A stretch of 9,998 nucleotides of DNA from positions 1 through 9,998 of the forward strand of contig JAEWQX010000039.1 of assembly GCA_023399035.1 (NCBI GenBank), in the 5' to 3' direction. Source of the stretch: Bacillota bacterium (GTDB lineage Bacteria > Bacillota > Clostridia > Clostridiales > Clostridiaceae). Position numbers and translations under genes: made by a program. Of the stretch, positions 1 to 6,004 are shown piece by piece. The number at the start of each line of letters is the position of its first letter. Position 1 is the first letter of the stretch. The notes beneath the pieces were generated by a model that saw nothing but the letters and a program-made list of their open reading frames with translations, was not told where the DNA came from and searched no databases.

Positions 1-1
1 C

Positions 2-745
2 ATATTATCAGGTCAGATAGATATTGAAAAGAAGGAATATTCAGAAATACTAATAAGCTTTAGGGATATTTTAAGGGAAATATTGAAGGTGGTAATGCAT
101 GCAAGTGAAATGAAGAGGGATTTTAGCTTTGCAGAATTGATAAAATCACTTACAGAAGTAAGATTTGTTGAGTTTCAGAAAATTGCCTTAAATATTGTAT
201 CTATAAATATAAAAAATAAAATCAGTCATAACAGGCTTGTAGATTATATAAAAGACCATGTTCTTGGTTATAATATATTAAATCTGAAATCAATGAATGA
301 ATTAAATAAGCTTATGGAGATACTAGAAAATGAAATTGATTATTATGACAAGAACATCGTTGCGCCGCTGGATGTGAGGATAGGCTACTGCCAGGACTGT
401 GAAATAAAATCTACAGGAAATATAATCATAAGTGGTAAAGGAGAGTATACTTCTAATTTAAATGCAATGAGGGACATAATGTTTACTCAAAGTAATTCAG
501 TTGCAAGAGGAGGATCTTTAACTGCAGGAGGAAGCATAAGTGCAGGAATTATTGGAAGCATTGCTGCAATAAGCACAGTTCTTACTGTTCCGCTTTCAGG
601 AAAGATTTCAGCAACATATGCATATAAGAACACAACTTTCTGCTTTGGGAAGAAAAGGCTTACAATTGAAAGGGACATGGAAAATATAAATGTATTTTAT
701 GACAGCAGCATACATGATATACAGATTGTTTCATCCAGCTTATAA
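2..745 (+). CDS. DUF342/FapA-family protein, C-terminal part (5' end outside window)
   Basis: The reading frame is open from base 2 to the TAA at 743-745 with no stop upstream of the internal TTG at 83, so this is the 3' part of a longer gene (about 247 residues visible). The first ~125 visible residues are helical and charged, coiled-coil-like (EFQKIALNIV, NELNKLMEILENEID). The rest is the Gly- and beta-rich segment typical of the DUF342/FapA C-terminus: GNIIISGKGEY, then ARGGSLTAGGSISAG, a hydrophobic GS-rich stretch, and GKISATYAYKNTTF. Members of this family are usually 450-650 residues and carry a beta-helix-like core related to the polymerising MinC/bactofilin fold. Some are linked to flagellar assembly, but most have no proven role. 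No signal peptide or catalytic motif is visible in the part seen. No terminator follows it; the pepT promoter begins about 10 bases after its stop. Family assignment is fairly secure, function unknown. Confidence 0.72.
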   Translation: MLSGQIDIEKKEYSEILISFRDILREILKVVMHASEMKRDFSFAELIKSLTEVRFVEFQKIALNIVSINIKNKISHNRLVDYIKDHVLGYNILNLKSMNELNKLMEILENEIDYYDKNIVAPLDVRIGYCQDCEIKSTGNIIISGKGEYTSNLNAMRDIMFTQSNSVARGGSLTAGGSISAGIIGSIAAISTVLTVPLSGKISATYAYKNTTFCFGKKRLTIERDMENINVFYDSSIHDIQIVSSSL

Positions 746-754
746 TAAATAAAT

Positions 755-782
755 TTGACACATAAAATTATAGGTATAAAAT
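755..782 (+). promoter_or_regulatory. Predicted sigma-A promoter of pepT
   Basis: A perfect -35 TTGACA at 755-760 is followed after 16 bases by TAAAAT at 777-782 (5 of 6 matches to TATAAT). This would start transcription near 789 and give a leader of about 60 bases before pepT. An overlapping TATAAA at 775-780 is less well spaced (14 bases), and a second TATAAT at 795-800 lacks a -35. pepT can therefore be transcribed independently of the upstream gene. Confidence 0.55.
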
Positions 783-849
783 TTAAAAGGTATATATAAT
801 TATTTCAAAAGAAAAAGTATATAAGTACAGTAAGAAAGAGGAGATAATA

Positions 850-2073
850 ATGAGAGCATATGAACGTTTATTAAACTACGTAAAAGTTTATACAACATCT
901 GATGAAGAGTCTTCAAGTCATCCTACAACTAAAAGACAGTTTGACCTTGCAAATATGTTAGTAGAGGAAATGAAGAGCCTTGGAATAGAAAATGCAAGAT
1001 GTGATGAAAACTGCTATGTTTATGGATATATTCCAGCAACAAAGGGGTATGAAGACAAAAAGGCAATAGGTCTTATTGCACATCTTGATACTGCACCTGC
1101 TGCATGCGGTGAAAATGTAAAGCCTCAGATAATAGAAAATTATGATGGCGGTGACATAGTTTTAAAAGGAAATAACAGTATACTTTCACCAAAGAGATTC
1201 CCACATTTAAAGAACTTAAAGGGAAGAACTTTAATAACTACAGATGGAACAACTCTTCTTGGAGCTGATGATAAGGCAGGAATTGCTGAAATCCTTACAG
1301 CATGTGAAACTATATTAAAGGAAAATATCCCACATGGAAAGATATGCATTGGATTTACTCCAGATGAAGAAGTTGGTCTTGGAGCTCATCTATTTAATGT
1401 AAAGGAATTTGGAGCAGATTTTGCTTATACAATAGATGGAGGAATTGAAGGTGAAATATCTTACGAAAACTTCAATGCAGCTATGGCAAAAGTTGAAATA
1501 AGCGGTGTTTCAGTTCATCCTGGAAGTGCAAAAAACACTATGATAAATGCATTAAACGTTGCAATTGAATTCAACTCAATGCTTCCAGCATGTGAAAGAC
1601 CTGAATACACAGAAGGCTATGAAGGATTCTATTATCTTGAAAAGCTTAATGGAAATACTGATAATGCATGTGCTGAATATATATTAAGAGACCATGATGC
1701 AGAAAAGTTCAAGGTTAAGAAAGATACCATAAGACTTGCAGAAAAGCTTCTTAATGAAAAATATGGAGAAGGTACTGTAAAAGTGACAATTAAAGAGCAA
1801 TATAAGAACATGGTTGAGCATGTAAAACCATGCTTCCATTTAATAGATAATGCTATTGAGTCAATGAAGGAATTAGGTGTTGAACCTGTAATTGAACCAA
1901 TAAGAGGTGGTACTGATGGAGCAACATTAAGCTATATGGGTCTTCCATGTCCAAATCTAGGTACAGGCGGATTTGCATACCACGGAGAATTTGAACATAT
2001 AAGTGTTGAAGGAATGGATATGGCAACAAACATAATAATAGGCATATTAAAGAAATATGCACAGGAAGCTTAA
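850..2073 (+). CDS. pepT: Peptidase T (tripeptide aminopeptidase), M20 family
   Basis: Cytosolic di-zinc aminopeptidase that removes the N-terminal residue from tripeptides and so recycles amino acids from peptides. The 407-residue length is normal for PepT. All expected metal and catalytic residues are visible: HLD with H78 and D80, the bridging aspartate D140 in GADDKAG, the general base pair E173-E174 in PDEEVG, D196 in TIDGG, and the C-terminal histidine H378 in YHGE. The segment between about 205 and 320 is the lid/dimerisation domain, with SVHPGSAKN at 221-229 as in other M20 enzymes. The ATG has a good AGAGGAG Shine-Dalgarno at 837-843, six bases upstream. The gene stands alone, with a promoter just upstream and a convergent gene downstream. 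There is no signal peptide. PepT, rather than the related PepV or DapE, is indicated by the overall pattern including RGGTDGATLSYMGLP. The call is very secure. Confidence 0.97.
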   Translation: MRAYERLLNYVKVYTTSDEESSSHPTTKRQFDLANMLVEEMKSLGIENARCDENCYVYGYIPATKGYEDKKAIGLIAHLDTAPAACGENVKPQIIENYDGGDIVLKGNNSILSPKRFPHLKNLKGRTLITTDGTTLLGADDKAGIAEILTACETILKENIPHGKICIGFTPDEEVGLGAHLFNVKEFGADFAYTIDGGIEGEISYENFNAAMAKVEISGVSVHPGSAKNTMINALNVAIEFNSMLPACERPEYTEGYEGFYYLEKLNGNTDNACAEYILRDHDAEKFKVKKDTIRLAEKLLNEKYGEGTVKVTIKEQYKNMVEHVKPCFHLIDNAIESMKELGVEPVIEPIRGGTDGATLSYMGLPCPNLGTGGFAYHGEFEHISVEGMDMATNIIIGILKKYAQEA

Positions 2074-2125
2074 TATAAATATTTATCCATAAAAAGTTAC
2101 GCAGATATATATTTACTATGTATGA

Positions 2126-2157
2126 TTAAGGTAGATTAGTTTTCTAATCTACCTTAA
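2126..2157. terminator. Long palindromic hairpin between convergent genes
   Basis: A perfect 14-bp inverted repeat, TTAAGGTAGATTAG at 2126-2139 against CTAATCTACCTTAA at 2144-2157, with a TTTT loop. It lies between the pepT stop and the stop of the convergent sensor gene, where a two-way terminator is expected. Neither strand has a proper T-run directly after the stem, so termination strength is uncertain; it could also protect both 3' ends. Confidence 0.55.
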
Positions 2158-2166
2158 ATCATTGTA

Positions 2167-3210
2167 TCAGATAAAATCATCCGTACTATATGGTTTTGTA
2201 AGCTTCATTATAAAGTCATGATATCCTGGGAGCTTTTCAAGAAGAAATTTTACTTCCAGCAATTTATTTTCAATGATATTGAATCTTTCATAAGGTATAT
2301 GGGATTTATTCAATAAAGAATCAAGTTCATTTCTCAAATCTGAAAGGTCTTTTTCTACTGAGTCAAGAATATTTCTGCCTTCCTCCCATTCCTTTTCCAT
2401 ATACTCACTGTGGGAATATATTATCCTAAGTGTAGATACAAGGAGATTTCTTTCATTTATCTTTTCCTGAAAATTCCGTACTATGCTTTCATTTATGCAC
2501 TGAAGCATCTTTTCATCACATTCATACTGTGATTTCTCAGGTGTCTGGGACTTGCTCTTTTTAGAAAAGTGTTCAGAGATGAAAGCTTTAATGACTCCAG
2601 TTATGGCACTGGAATTTCTGCTTATAAAATATATGGGACATAAGAAAACCATGGTAAAGAAACCGCCTAATACTTCCATCAGGTTGTTTTGGTTATCAAC
2701 AAGATTTATTGCATATCCGCTGTTGTCTTTAGCTGTCTGAAGGCTGGAATAGAGGACTTTTGATGTGTCTTTTATCATATCCGTTTCTATTTCGGAAAGA
2801 TTACGGATCTGCTTTTTAAAATCTGGATCTATATTTTGTGAATATGAATTAGAAGCATAAGATTGTGCACTTTCCTTGTAGTAATTTAAGCTTTGTATAA
2901 ATTCATCCTTTTCTGATTGGCTTATATATTGTGATTCATAGAGGCTTTCAATTTTATCTGATGCTGTATCATAGCTGTTTTCAAATTCAATATTATACTC
3001 TTCATCTCCTGTAATCAAATAATATTTGCTCATTACTGCCATGTCTATAATACTGACCTTAAATTCATCCAATGCTTCAATTTTACTCCTTAAAGCATCA
3101 TTATTCTGCATAGCTGAAGAAAGTGAATGATTTGTATAGTATATATAAATCATAAATGGTATAAGGAGAATCATGTATATGGAGAAGATTACTTTTATAA
3201 AACTTTTCAT
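2167..3210 (-). CDS. Two-transmembrane CHASE3-like sensor protein without a recognised output domain
   Basis: The 347-residue product (from ATG at 3210) has an N-terminal transmembrane segment (residues ~5-25), an outside loop of about 150 residues, a second transmembrane segment (~179-197) and a cytosolic tail of about 150 residues rich in coiled-coil heptads (~230-330). The outside loop contains YYLITGDEEY at 63-72, which resembles the signature of CHASE3/four-helix-bundle sensor domains of chemoreceptors and histidine kinases. The tail shows no HAMP, chemoreceptor signalling hairpin, kinase, GGDEF or HD motif. The longest frame would start at GTG 3219, but the AGAGGA ribosome site at 3221-3226 is then only one base away; ATG 3210 has normal spacing. 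A TATAAT on this strand (3247-3242) could be its -10, but no good -35 is seen. No two-component partner is adjacent. The topology is clear; function is unknown, and the sensing role is inferred from the short motif only. Confidence 0.7.
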   Translation of the reverse strand: MKSFIKVIFSIYMILLIPFMIYIYYTNHSLSSAMQNNDALRSKIEALDEFKVSIIDMAVMSKYYLITGDEEYNIEFENSYDTASDKIESLYESQYISQSEKDEFIQSLNYYKESAQSYASNSYSQNIDPDFKKQIRNLSEIETDMIKDTSKVLYSSLQTAKDNSGYAINLVDNQNNLMEVLGGFFTMVFLCPIYFISRNSSAITGVIKAFISEHFSKKSKSQTPEKSQYECDEKMLQCINESIVRNFQEKINERNLLVSTLRIIYSHSEYMEKEWEEGRNILDSVEKDLSDLRNELDSLLNKSHIPYERFNIIENKLLEVKFLLEKLPGYHDFIMKLTKPYSTDDFI

Positions 3211-3220
3211 TATTATCACT

Positions 3221-3226
3221 TCCTCT
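3221..3226 (-). promoter_or_regulatory. Ribosome binding site deciding the start of the sensor gene
   Basis: Read on the minus strand, AGAGGA lies 10 bases before ATG 3210 but only one base before GTG 3219. A ribosome cannot readily use the GTG with this site, so ATG 3210 is the preferred start. Confidence 0.6.
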
Positions 3227-3286
3227 AGTATTATATGAGATATTATAGGTAAAGTTGTATAATATAAAAATTAATTACTTAATTTT

Positions 3287-3310
3287 GATAATTGCAATGA
3301 TAATGATATT
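3287..3310 (+). promoter_or_regulatory. Fur-like hexamer array upstream of the sufC/sufB operon
   Basis: Four consecutive six-base units read GATAAT, TGCAAT, GATAAT, GATATT. Compared with the classical 19-base Fur consensus built from GATAAT/ATTATC hexamers, windows starting at 3287 and at 3299 each match at 13 of 19 positions. The array ends 12 bases before the extended -10 at 3323, so it covers the -35 region, the expected place for a repressor site. Iron control of an Fe-S assembly operon makes biological sense, but the regulator is inferred; the region is A+T-rich and chance similarity is possible. Confidence 0.42.
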
Positions 3311-3322
3311 TATGTAATTATG

Positions 3323-3331
3323 TGTTATAAT
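3323..3331 (+). promoter_or_regulatory. Extended -10 promoter element for the sufC/sufB operon
   Basis: TGTTATAAT is a perfect TGnTATAAT extended -10. The -35 region (about 3303-3308) is poor, which is tolerated in extended -10 promoters. A start near 3338 would give a leader of about 160 bases. Other -10-like sequences closer to sufC (TATAAT at 3412-3417, TATAAA at 3462-3467) lack good -35 boxes but could shorten the leader. Confidence 0.45.
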
Positions 3332-3496
3332 GTGTAAATAAAAGGAGTCAATTTAGAAAGGAGCAAGTTGCTGTAAGTAATGTATCTTAATGAAGATTTT
3401 AGCAGAAGTATTATAATCATATTTCAGATAAAAATAGTATGAATAATTATTATATATAGTTTATAAAAGTTACATATAAGCAGCAGCGAAAAACAT

Positions 3497-4213
3497 ATGC
3501 TAGAACTAAAAAATATCTGCTTTACAGTAGAAGAAGACAAAGAAATATTAAAAGATGTTAATCTTACTATTGATGATTCTAAATTCGTTGCAATAACTGG
3601 CCCAAATGGAGGAGGGAAGTCTACACTTGCAAAGATAATTACAGGAATAAAGACGCCAACAAGTGGACAAATTATTTTCAATGGTGAAGACATAACACAT
3701 CTAAGCATTACAGAAAGAGCAAATAAGGGCATAAGCTTTGCATTCCAGCAGCCTGTAAGGTTTAAGGGCATAACAGTAAATGATCTTATAACACTTGCAG
3801 CAGGAAATAAAATCACAAAAAAAGAAGCTTGTAATTATCTTCATGAAGTTGGTTTGTGTGCAAAGGAATATATAGATAGAGAAGTTAATGGAAGTCTATC
3901 AGGGGGAGAGCTTAAGAGAATTGAAATTGCTACAATAATAGCAAGAGGGACAAAGCTTTCACTATTTGATGAACCAGAAGCAGGAATTGATATCTGGAGC
4001 TTCAATAACATGATAAACGTTTTTGAAAAGATGAGAAGAGAAATAAATGGATCAATAGTTATAATATCTCATCAGGAAAGAATACTTAGTATTGCAGATG
4101 AGATTGTCCTTATTGAAGGCGGACAGATTAAATCTCACGGTAAAAAGGATGATATATTACCTGAGCTGATTACTGCAGCAGGGAATTGCAGATTTTATAA
4201 AGGAGAAGAATAG
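3497..4213 (+). CDS. sufC: SufC-like ATPase of a minimal SUF Fe-S cluster assembly system
   Basis: Soluble ABC-type ATPase that powers conformational change of a SufB/D-like scaffold during Fe-S cluster building; despite the fold it is not a transporter subunit. In 238 residues it shows Walker A GPNGGGKST (35-43), a Q-loop in FAFQQP (83-85), signature LSGGELKR (134-141), Walker B with D158-E159 in LSLFDEPEAG, a D-loop AGID (162-165) and the H-loop histidine H192 in ISHQ. SufC size and the downstream SufB/D-like gene identify the role. The next gene starts two bases after its stop, so the two are translationally coupled. Translation from ATG 3497 is the only option, because TAA at 3464-3466 closes the frame upstream, yet the bases before it contain no Shine-Dalgarno. 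No sufS, sufU or sufE lies beside it, unlike the usual sufCDSUB order. In the two-gene SMS nomenclature it would be smsC. Confidence 0.88.
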   Translation: MLELKNICFTVEEDKEILKDVNLTIDDSKFVAITGPNGGGKSTLAKIITGIKTPTSGQIIFNGEDITHLSITERANKGISFAFQQPVRFKGITVNDLITLAAGNKITKKEACNYLHEVGLCAKEYIDREVNGSLSGGELKRIEIATIIARGTKLSLFDEPEAGIDIWSFNNMINVFEKMRREINGSIVIISHQERILSIADEIVLIEGGQIKSHGKKDDILPELITAAGNCRFYKGEE

Positions 4214-4215
4214 TC

Positions 4216-5133
4216 ATGGATGAGATACAAAAAAATTTACTAAAGGAAGTTTCAGATCTGCACAGCATTCCTGAAGGAGCCTTTAATATAAGAATTGATG
4301 GAGCTGTGGCACTTAAAAATACAACGGCTAATATAGATATAGTACCTAAGAAGGATAAAAACGGAATAGATATATATATAAAAGAAAATACAAAAAATGA
4401 AAGTGTTCATATTCCAGTTATATTAAGCCAAAGTGGAATGACTGAACTTGTTTATAATGATTTTCATATTGGAGAAAATGCAGATGTGACTATAGTTGCA
4501 GGATGCGGAATACATAATGGAGGAAGCCACAAATCTGAACATGATGGAATTCATACATTTTACATAGGCAGGAATGCAAAAGTAAAATATATAGAAAAGC
4601 ATTATGGTGAGGGTGAAGGAACTGGTGAAAGAGTATTGAATCCTGAAACTATAGTTAATATAGAAGATGGCGGATATATGGAAATGGAAACTACTCAAAT
4701 CAAAGGTGTAGATTCAACAAAGAGAGTTACAAAAGCTACCCTTGAAGACAATGCAACCCTTGTTATAAAAGAAAAGATAATGACTCACGGCAGCCAGTTT
4801 GCAGAAACAGAATTTGAAGTAGACTTGAATGGTGAAAATTCAAGTACAAATGTTATTTCAAGATCTGTTGCAAAGGATAATTCAAGACAGATATTTTTAT
4901 CAAAGATAAATGGAAATAATAAATGTGCAGGACACACTGAATGTGATGCAATAATAATGGATAATGGGTGTGTAAAGGCAATTCCTGAAATAACTGCAAA
5001 CAATATAGATGCAAGCCTTATACATGAAGCTGCTATAGGAAAGATTGCAGGAGATCAGCTTATAAAGCTTATGACATTAGGACTTACTGAAAAAGAAGCA
5101 GAGGAACAGATTGTAAGTGGCTTCTTGAAATAA
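4216..5133 (+). CDS. sufB: Short SufB/SufD-like Fe-S cluster scaffold
   Basis: Partner of the preceding SufC-like ATPase; expected to form a homodimeric beta-helix scaffold on which Fe-S clusters are assembled in the cytosol. The 305 residues are much shorter than typical SufB (~465-495) or SufD (~420), because the long N-terminal region is missing. The C-terminal end fits SufB well: C252 in DNGCVKAIPEI lies where the essential core cysteine of SufB (C405 in E. coli) falls, and IHEAAIGKIAGDQL (269-282) matches the conserved HEA...IG.DQL element, followed by GLTEKEAEEQIVSGF as in SufB/D. Other cysteines are C97, C237 and C243. The ATG is two bases after the sufC stop, with AGGAG at the end of sufC serving as ribosome site. 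A strong terminator follows. SufB rather than SufD is favoured by C252; smsB would be the two-gene-system name. Confidence 0.85.
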   Translation: MDEIQKNLLKEVSDLHSIPEGAFNIRIDGAVALKNTTANIDIVPKKDKNGIDIYIKENTKNESVHIPVILSQSGMTELVYNDFHIGENADVTIVAGCGIHNGGSHKSEHDGIHTFYIGRNAKVKYIEKHYGEGEGTGERVLNPETIVNIEDGGYMEMETTQIKGVDSTKRVTKATLEDNATLVIKEKIMTHGSQFAETEFEVDLNGENSSTNVISRSVAKDNSRQIFLSKINGNNKCAGHTECDAIIMDNGCVKAIPEITANNIDASLIHEAAIGKIAGDQLIKLMTLGLTEKEAEEQIVSGFLK

Positions 5134-5190
5134 ATCTGATACTTTATAGAAAATAGAGCAGGTGATTAGTCTGCAGTAAAATGATAAAAT

Positions 5191-5222
5191 AAAGGTTCTG
5201 TTTTATTAAACAGGCCTTTTTA
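5191..5222 (+). terminator. Intrinsic terminator of the sufC/sufB operon
   Basis: AAAGG (5191-5195) and CTGTTT (5198-5203) pair with AAACAG (5208-5213) and CCTTT (5215-5219) around a TATT loop, with a small internal mismatch, and the stem runs into a T-run at 5217-5221. It lies 58 bases after the sufB-like stop. Confidence 0.85.
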
Positions 5223-5305
5223 TTATAGCAATAATATTATAGGATTGTTCATAAGAATTCTACATAAAACTATTACTATTTTAATTTTGGGTATAAGTTA
5301 GAAGA

Positions 5306-5340
5306 ATATACATAAATATTCTCTATGTGGTATATTTTTT
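5306..5340 (+). terminator. Possible weak second hairpin with T-run
   Basis: ATATAC (5306-5311) can pair with GTATAT (5330-5335), with a further three pairs beyond a bulge, followed by six T's at 5335-5340. It is very A+T-rich and may be a chance structure. It might catch read-through before the Nudix-like gene. Confidence 0.25.
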
Positions 5341-5350
5341 CATAATTCTA

Positions 5351-5379
5351 TTTAAAAAAAATTAAACATACGGTATAAT
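5351..5379 (+). promoter_or_regulatory. Predicted promoter of the Nudix-like gene
   Basis: A perfect -10 TATAAT at 5374-5379 is preceded after 17 bases by TTTAAA (5351-5356, 4 of 6 matches to TTGACA). A short inverted repeat, TTAAGA (5379-5384) and TCTTAA (5394-5399), covers the expected start point and could be an operator or a small 5' hairpin. Confidence 0.5.
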
Positions 5380-5422
5380 TAAGACAAGAATTATCTTAAA
5401 TTTAACAACTAAGGAGAATGTA

Positions 5423-5809
5423 ATGATGAAATGTACTGCTTGCACACTAATAATTAAAGATGATTTTGATAACATACTTATTTTAAAAAAGAAGGTTAAA
5501 AAGGGACAAATAGGGAAATGGTCACTTCTTCATCAAAACTTAAGAGGTAAGGAAAGCGATGAAAAATGCTTGAATAAAGCCAGCAACAAAATTTTGAAGA
5601 CTATTATATTCGATTTAGAACCTTATAAGGAATATATATTAAATGAGGAATTAGACGAGGGTATAAGAGTTTATAAGGGTGAAATTAAAGGAAGATTTGT
5701 TCTTGATAAATCTTATGATGATGCTCAATGGGTTCATAGAGATAAGCTTGTTGATTATGAATTTGAAGATGCAGACAAATTAATAATTGAAGATCTTTTA
5801 AGTGAATAA
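5423..5809 (+). CDS. Small Nudix-fold protein with degenerate catalytic box
   Basis: The 128-residue product reads like a Nudix domain: a first strand TACTLIIKDDFDNILILKKK, the usual GKWSLL segment (31-36) where Nudix enzymes have GxWxLPGG, and a late AQWVHRDKL (101-109), like the typical A.WV..DEL. The Nudix box itself is eroded. After NLRGKESDEKCL (39-50) the helix that should carry the REUxEE metal-binding glutamates reads NKASNKILKTI (51-61), with none of them. Hydrolysis of nucleoside diphosphate derivatives by the standard mechanism is therefore unlikely; a binding or regulatory role is more plausible, but this is inference. Two adjacent ATGs (5423 and 5426) both fit the AAGGAG site at 5411-5416. 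The gene is a single unit with its own promoter and terminator. It could alternatively be a distant family with a different active site. Confidence 0.65.
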   Translation: MMKCTACTLIIKDDFDNILILKKKVKKGQIGKWSLLHQNLRGKESDEKCLNKASNKILKTIIFDLEPYKEYILNEELDEGIRVYKGEIKGRFVLDKSYDDAQWVHRDKLVDYEFEDADKLIIEDLLSE

Positions 5810-5861
5810 TATATATTTTAATGTATTATAGCTTTTATTAGGTTTTCAATTATCTGACAGT

Positions 5862-5902
5862 AAAAGTTGCCGCAATCTTGATAAAAATTGTGGTGACTTT
5901 TT
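5862..5902 (+). terminator. Intrinsic terminator after the Nudix-like gene
   Basis: AAAAGTTGCCGCAAT (5862-5876) pairs along all 15 positions with ATTGTGGTGACTTTT (5887-5901) when three G-U pairs are allowed, with a 10-base loop and a T-run at 5898-5902. On the opposite strand those G-U pairs become A-C mismatches, so it works best for rightward transcripts. Confidence 0.85.
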
Positions 5903-5934
5903 AATTTATTAAGGTTATATGTAGTAAATAGAAT

Positions 5935-5962
5935 TTGCACGACAAATCTATTCATATAAATA
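5935..5962 (+). promoter_or_regulatory. Possible promoter of the helicase gene
   Basis: TTGCAC (5935-5940) resembles a -35. The -10 is either TAAATA at 5957-5962 (16-base spacing) or the better-looking but closer TATAAA at 5955-5960 (14 bases). The previous gene's terminator ends about 30 bases upstream, so a promoter is needed here. It would start transcription near 5968, close to ATG 5975, which also argues for the later GTG start. Confidence 0.35.
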
Positions 5963-5991
5963 AAACAATTTCAGATGGACATAATAATTAC

Positions 5992-5999
5992 AGGAGGTG
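5992..5999 (+). promoter_or_regulatory. Strong ribosome binding site deciding the helicase start
   Basis: AGGAGGTG is an eight-base match to the 16S rRNA anti-Shine-Dalgarno. It lies inside the longest reading frame, downstream of ATG 5975, with seven bases between AGGAGG and GTG 6005. ATG 5975 has no such site. Confidence 0.8.
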
Positions 6000-6004
6000 C
6001 AGAA

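Noticed and set aside
83..85. TTG 83 as the true start of the DUF342-family gene
   Set aside because: The frame is open to the left edge, no Shine-Dalgarno precedes the TTG, and the family is much longer; the gene is truncated by the window.
3211..3219. GTG 3219 as the start of the sensor gene
   Set aside because: The Shine-Dalgarno is one base away from it; ATG 3210 is correctly spaced.
3380..3442. 20-codon frame (ATG 3380) in the sufC leader
   Set aside because: The nearest Shine-Dalgarno is 16 bases away and the product has no recognisable features; kept only as part of the leader finding.
3424..3816. 130-codon minus-strand frame overlapping the start of sufC
   Set aside because: It is the antisense shadow of the sufC N-terminus; its product is hydrophobic low-complexity with no family resemblance, and the plus-strand frame has all ABC motifs.
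5975..6004. ATG 5975 as the helicase start
   Set aside because: No ribosome site precedes it and it lies almost on the predicted transcription start, whereas GTG 6005 has an eight-base Shine-Dalgarno match at ideal spacing.
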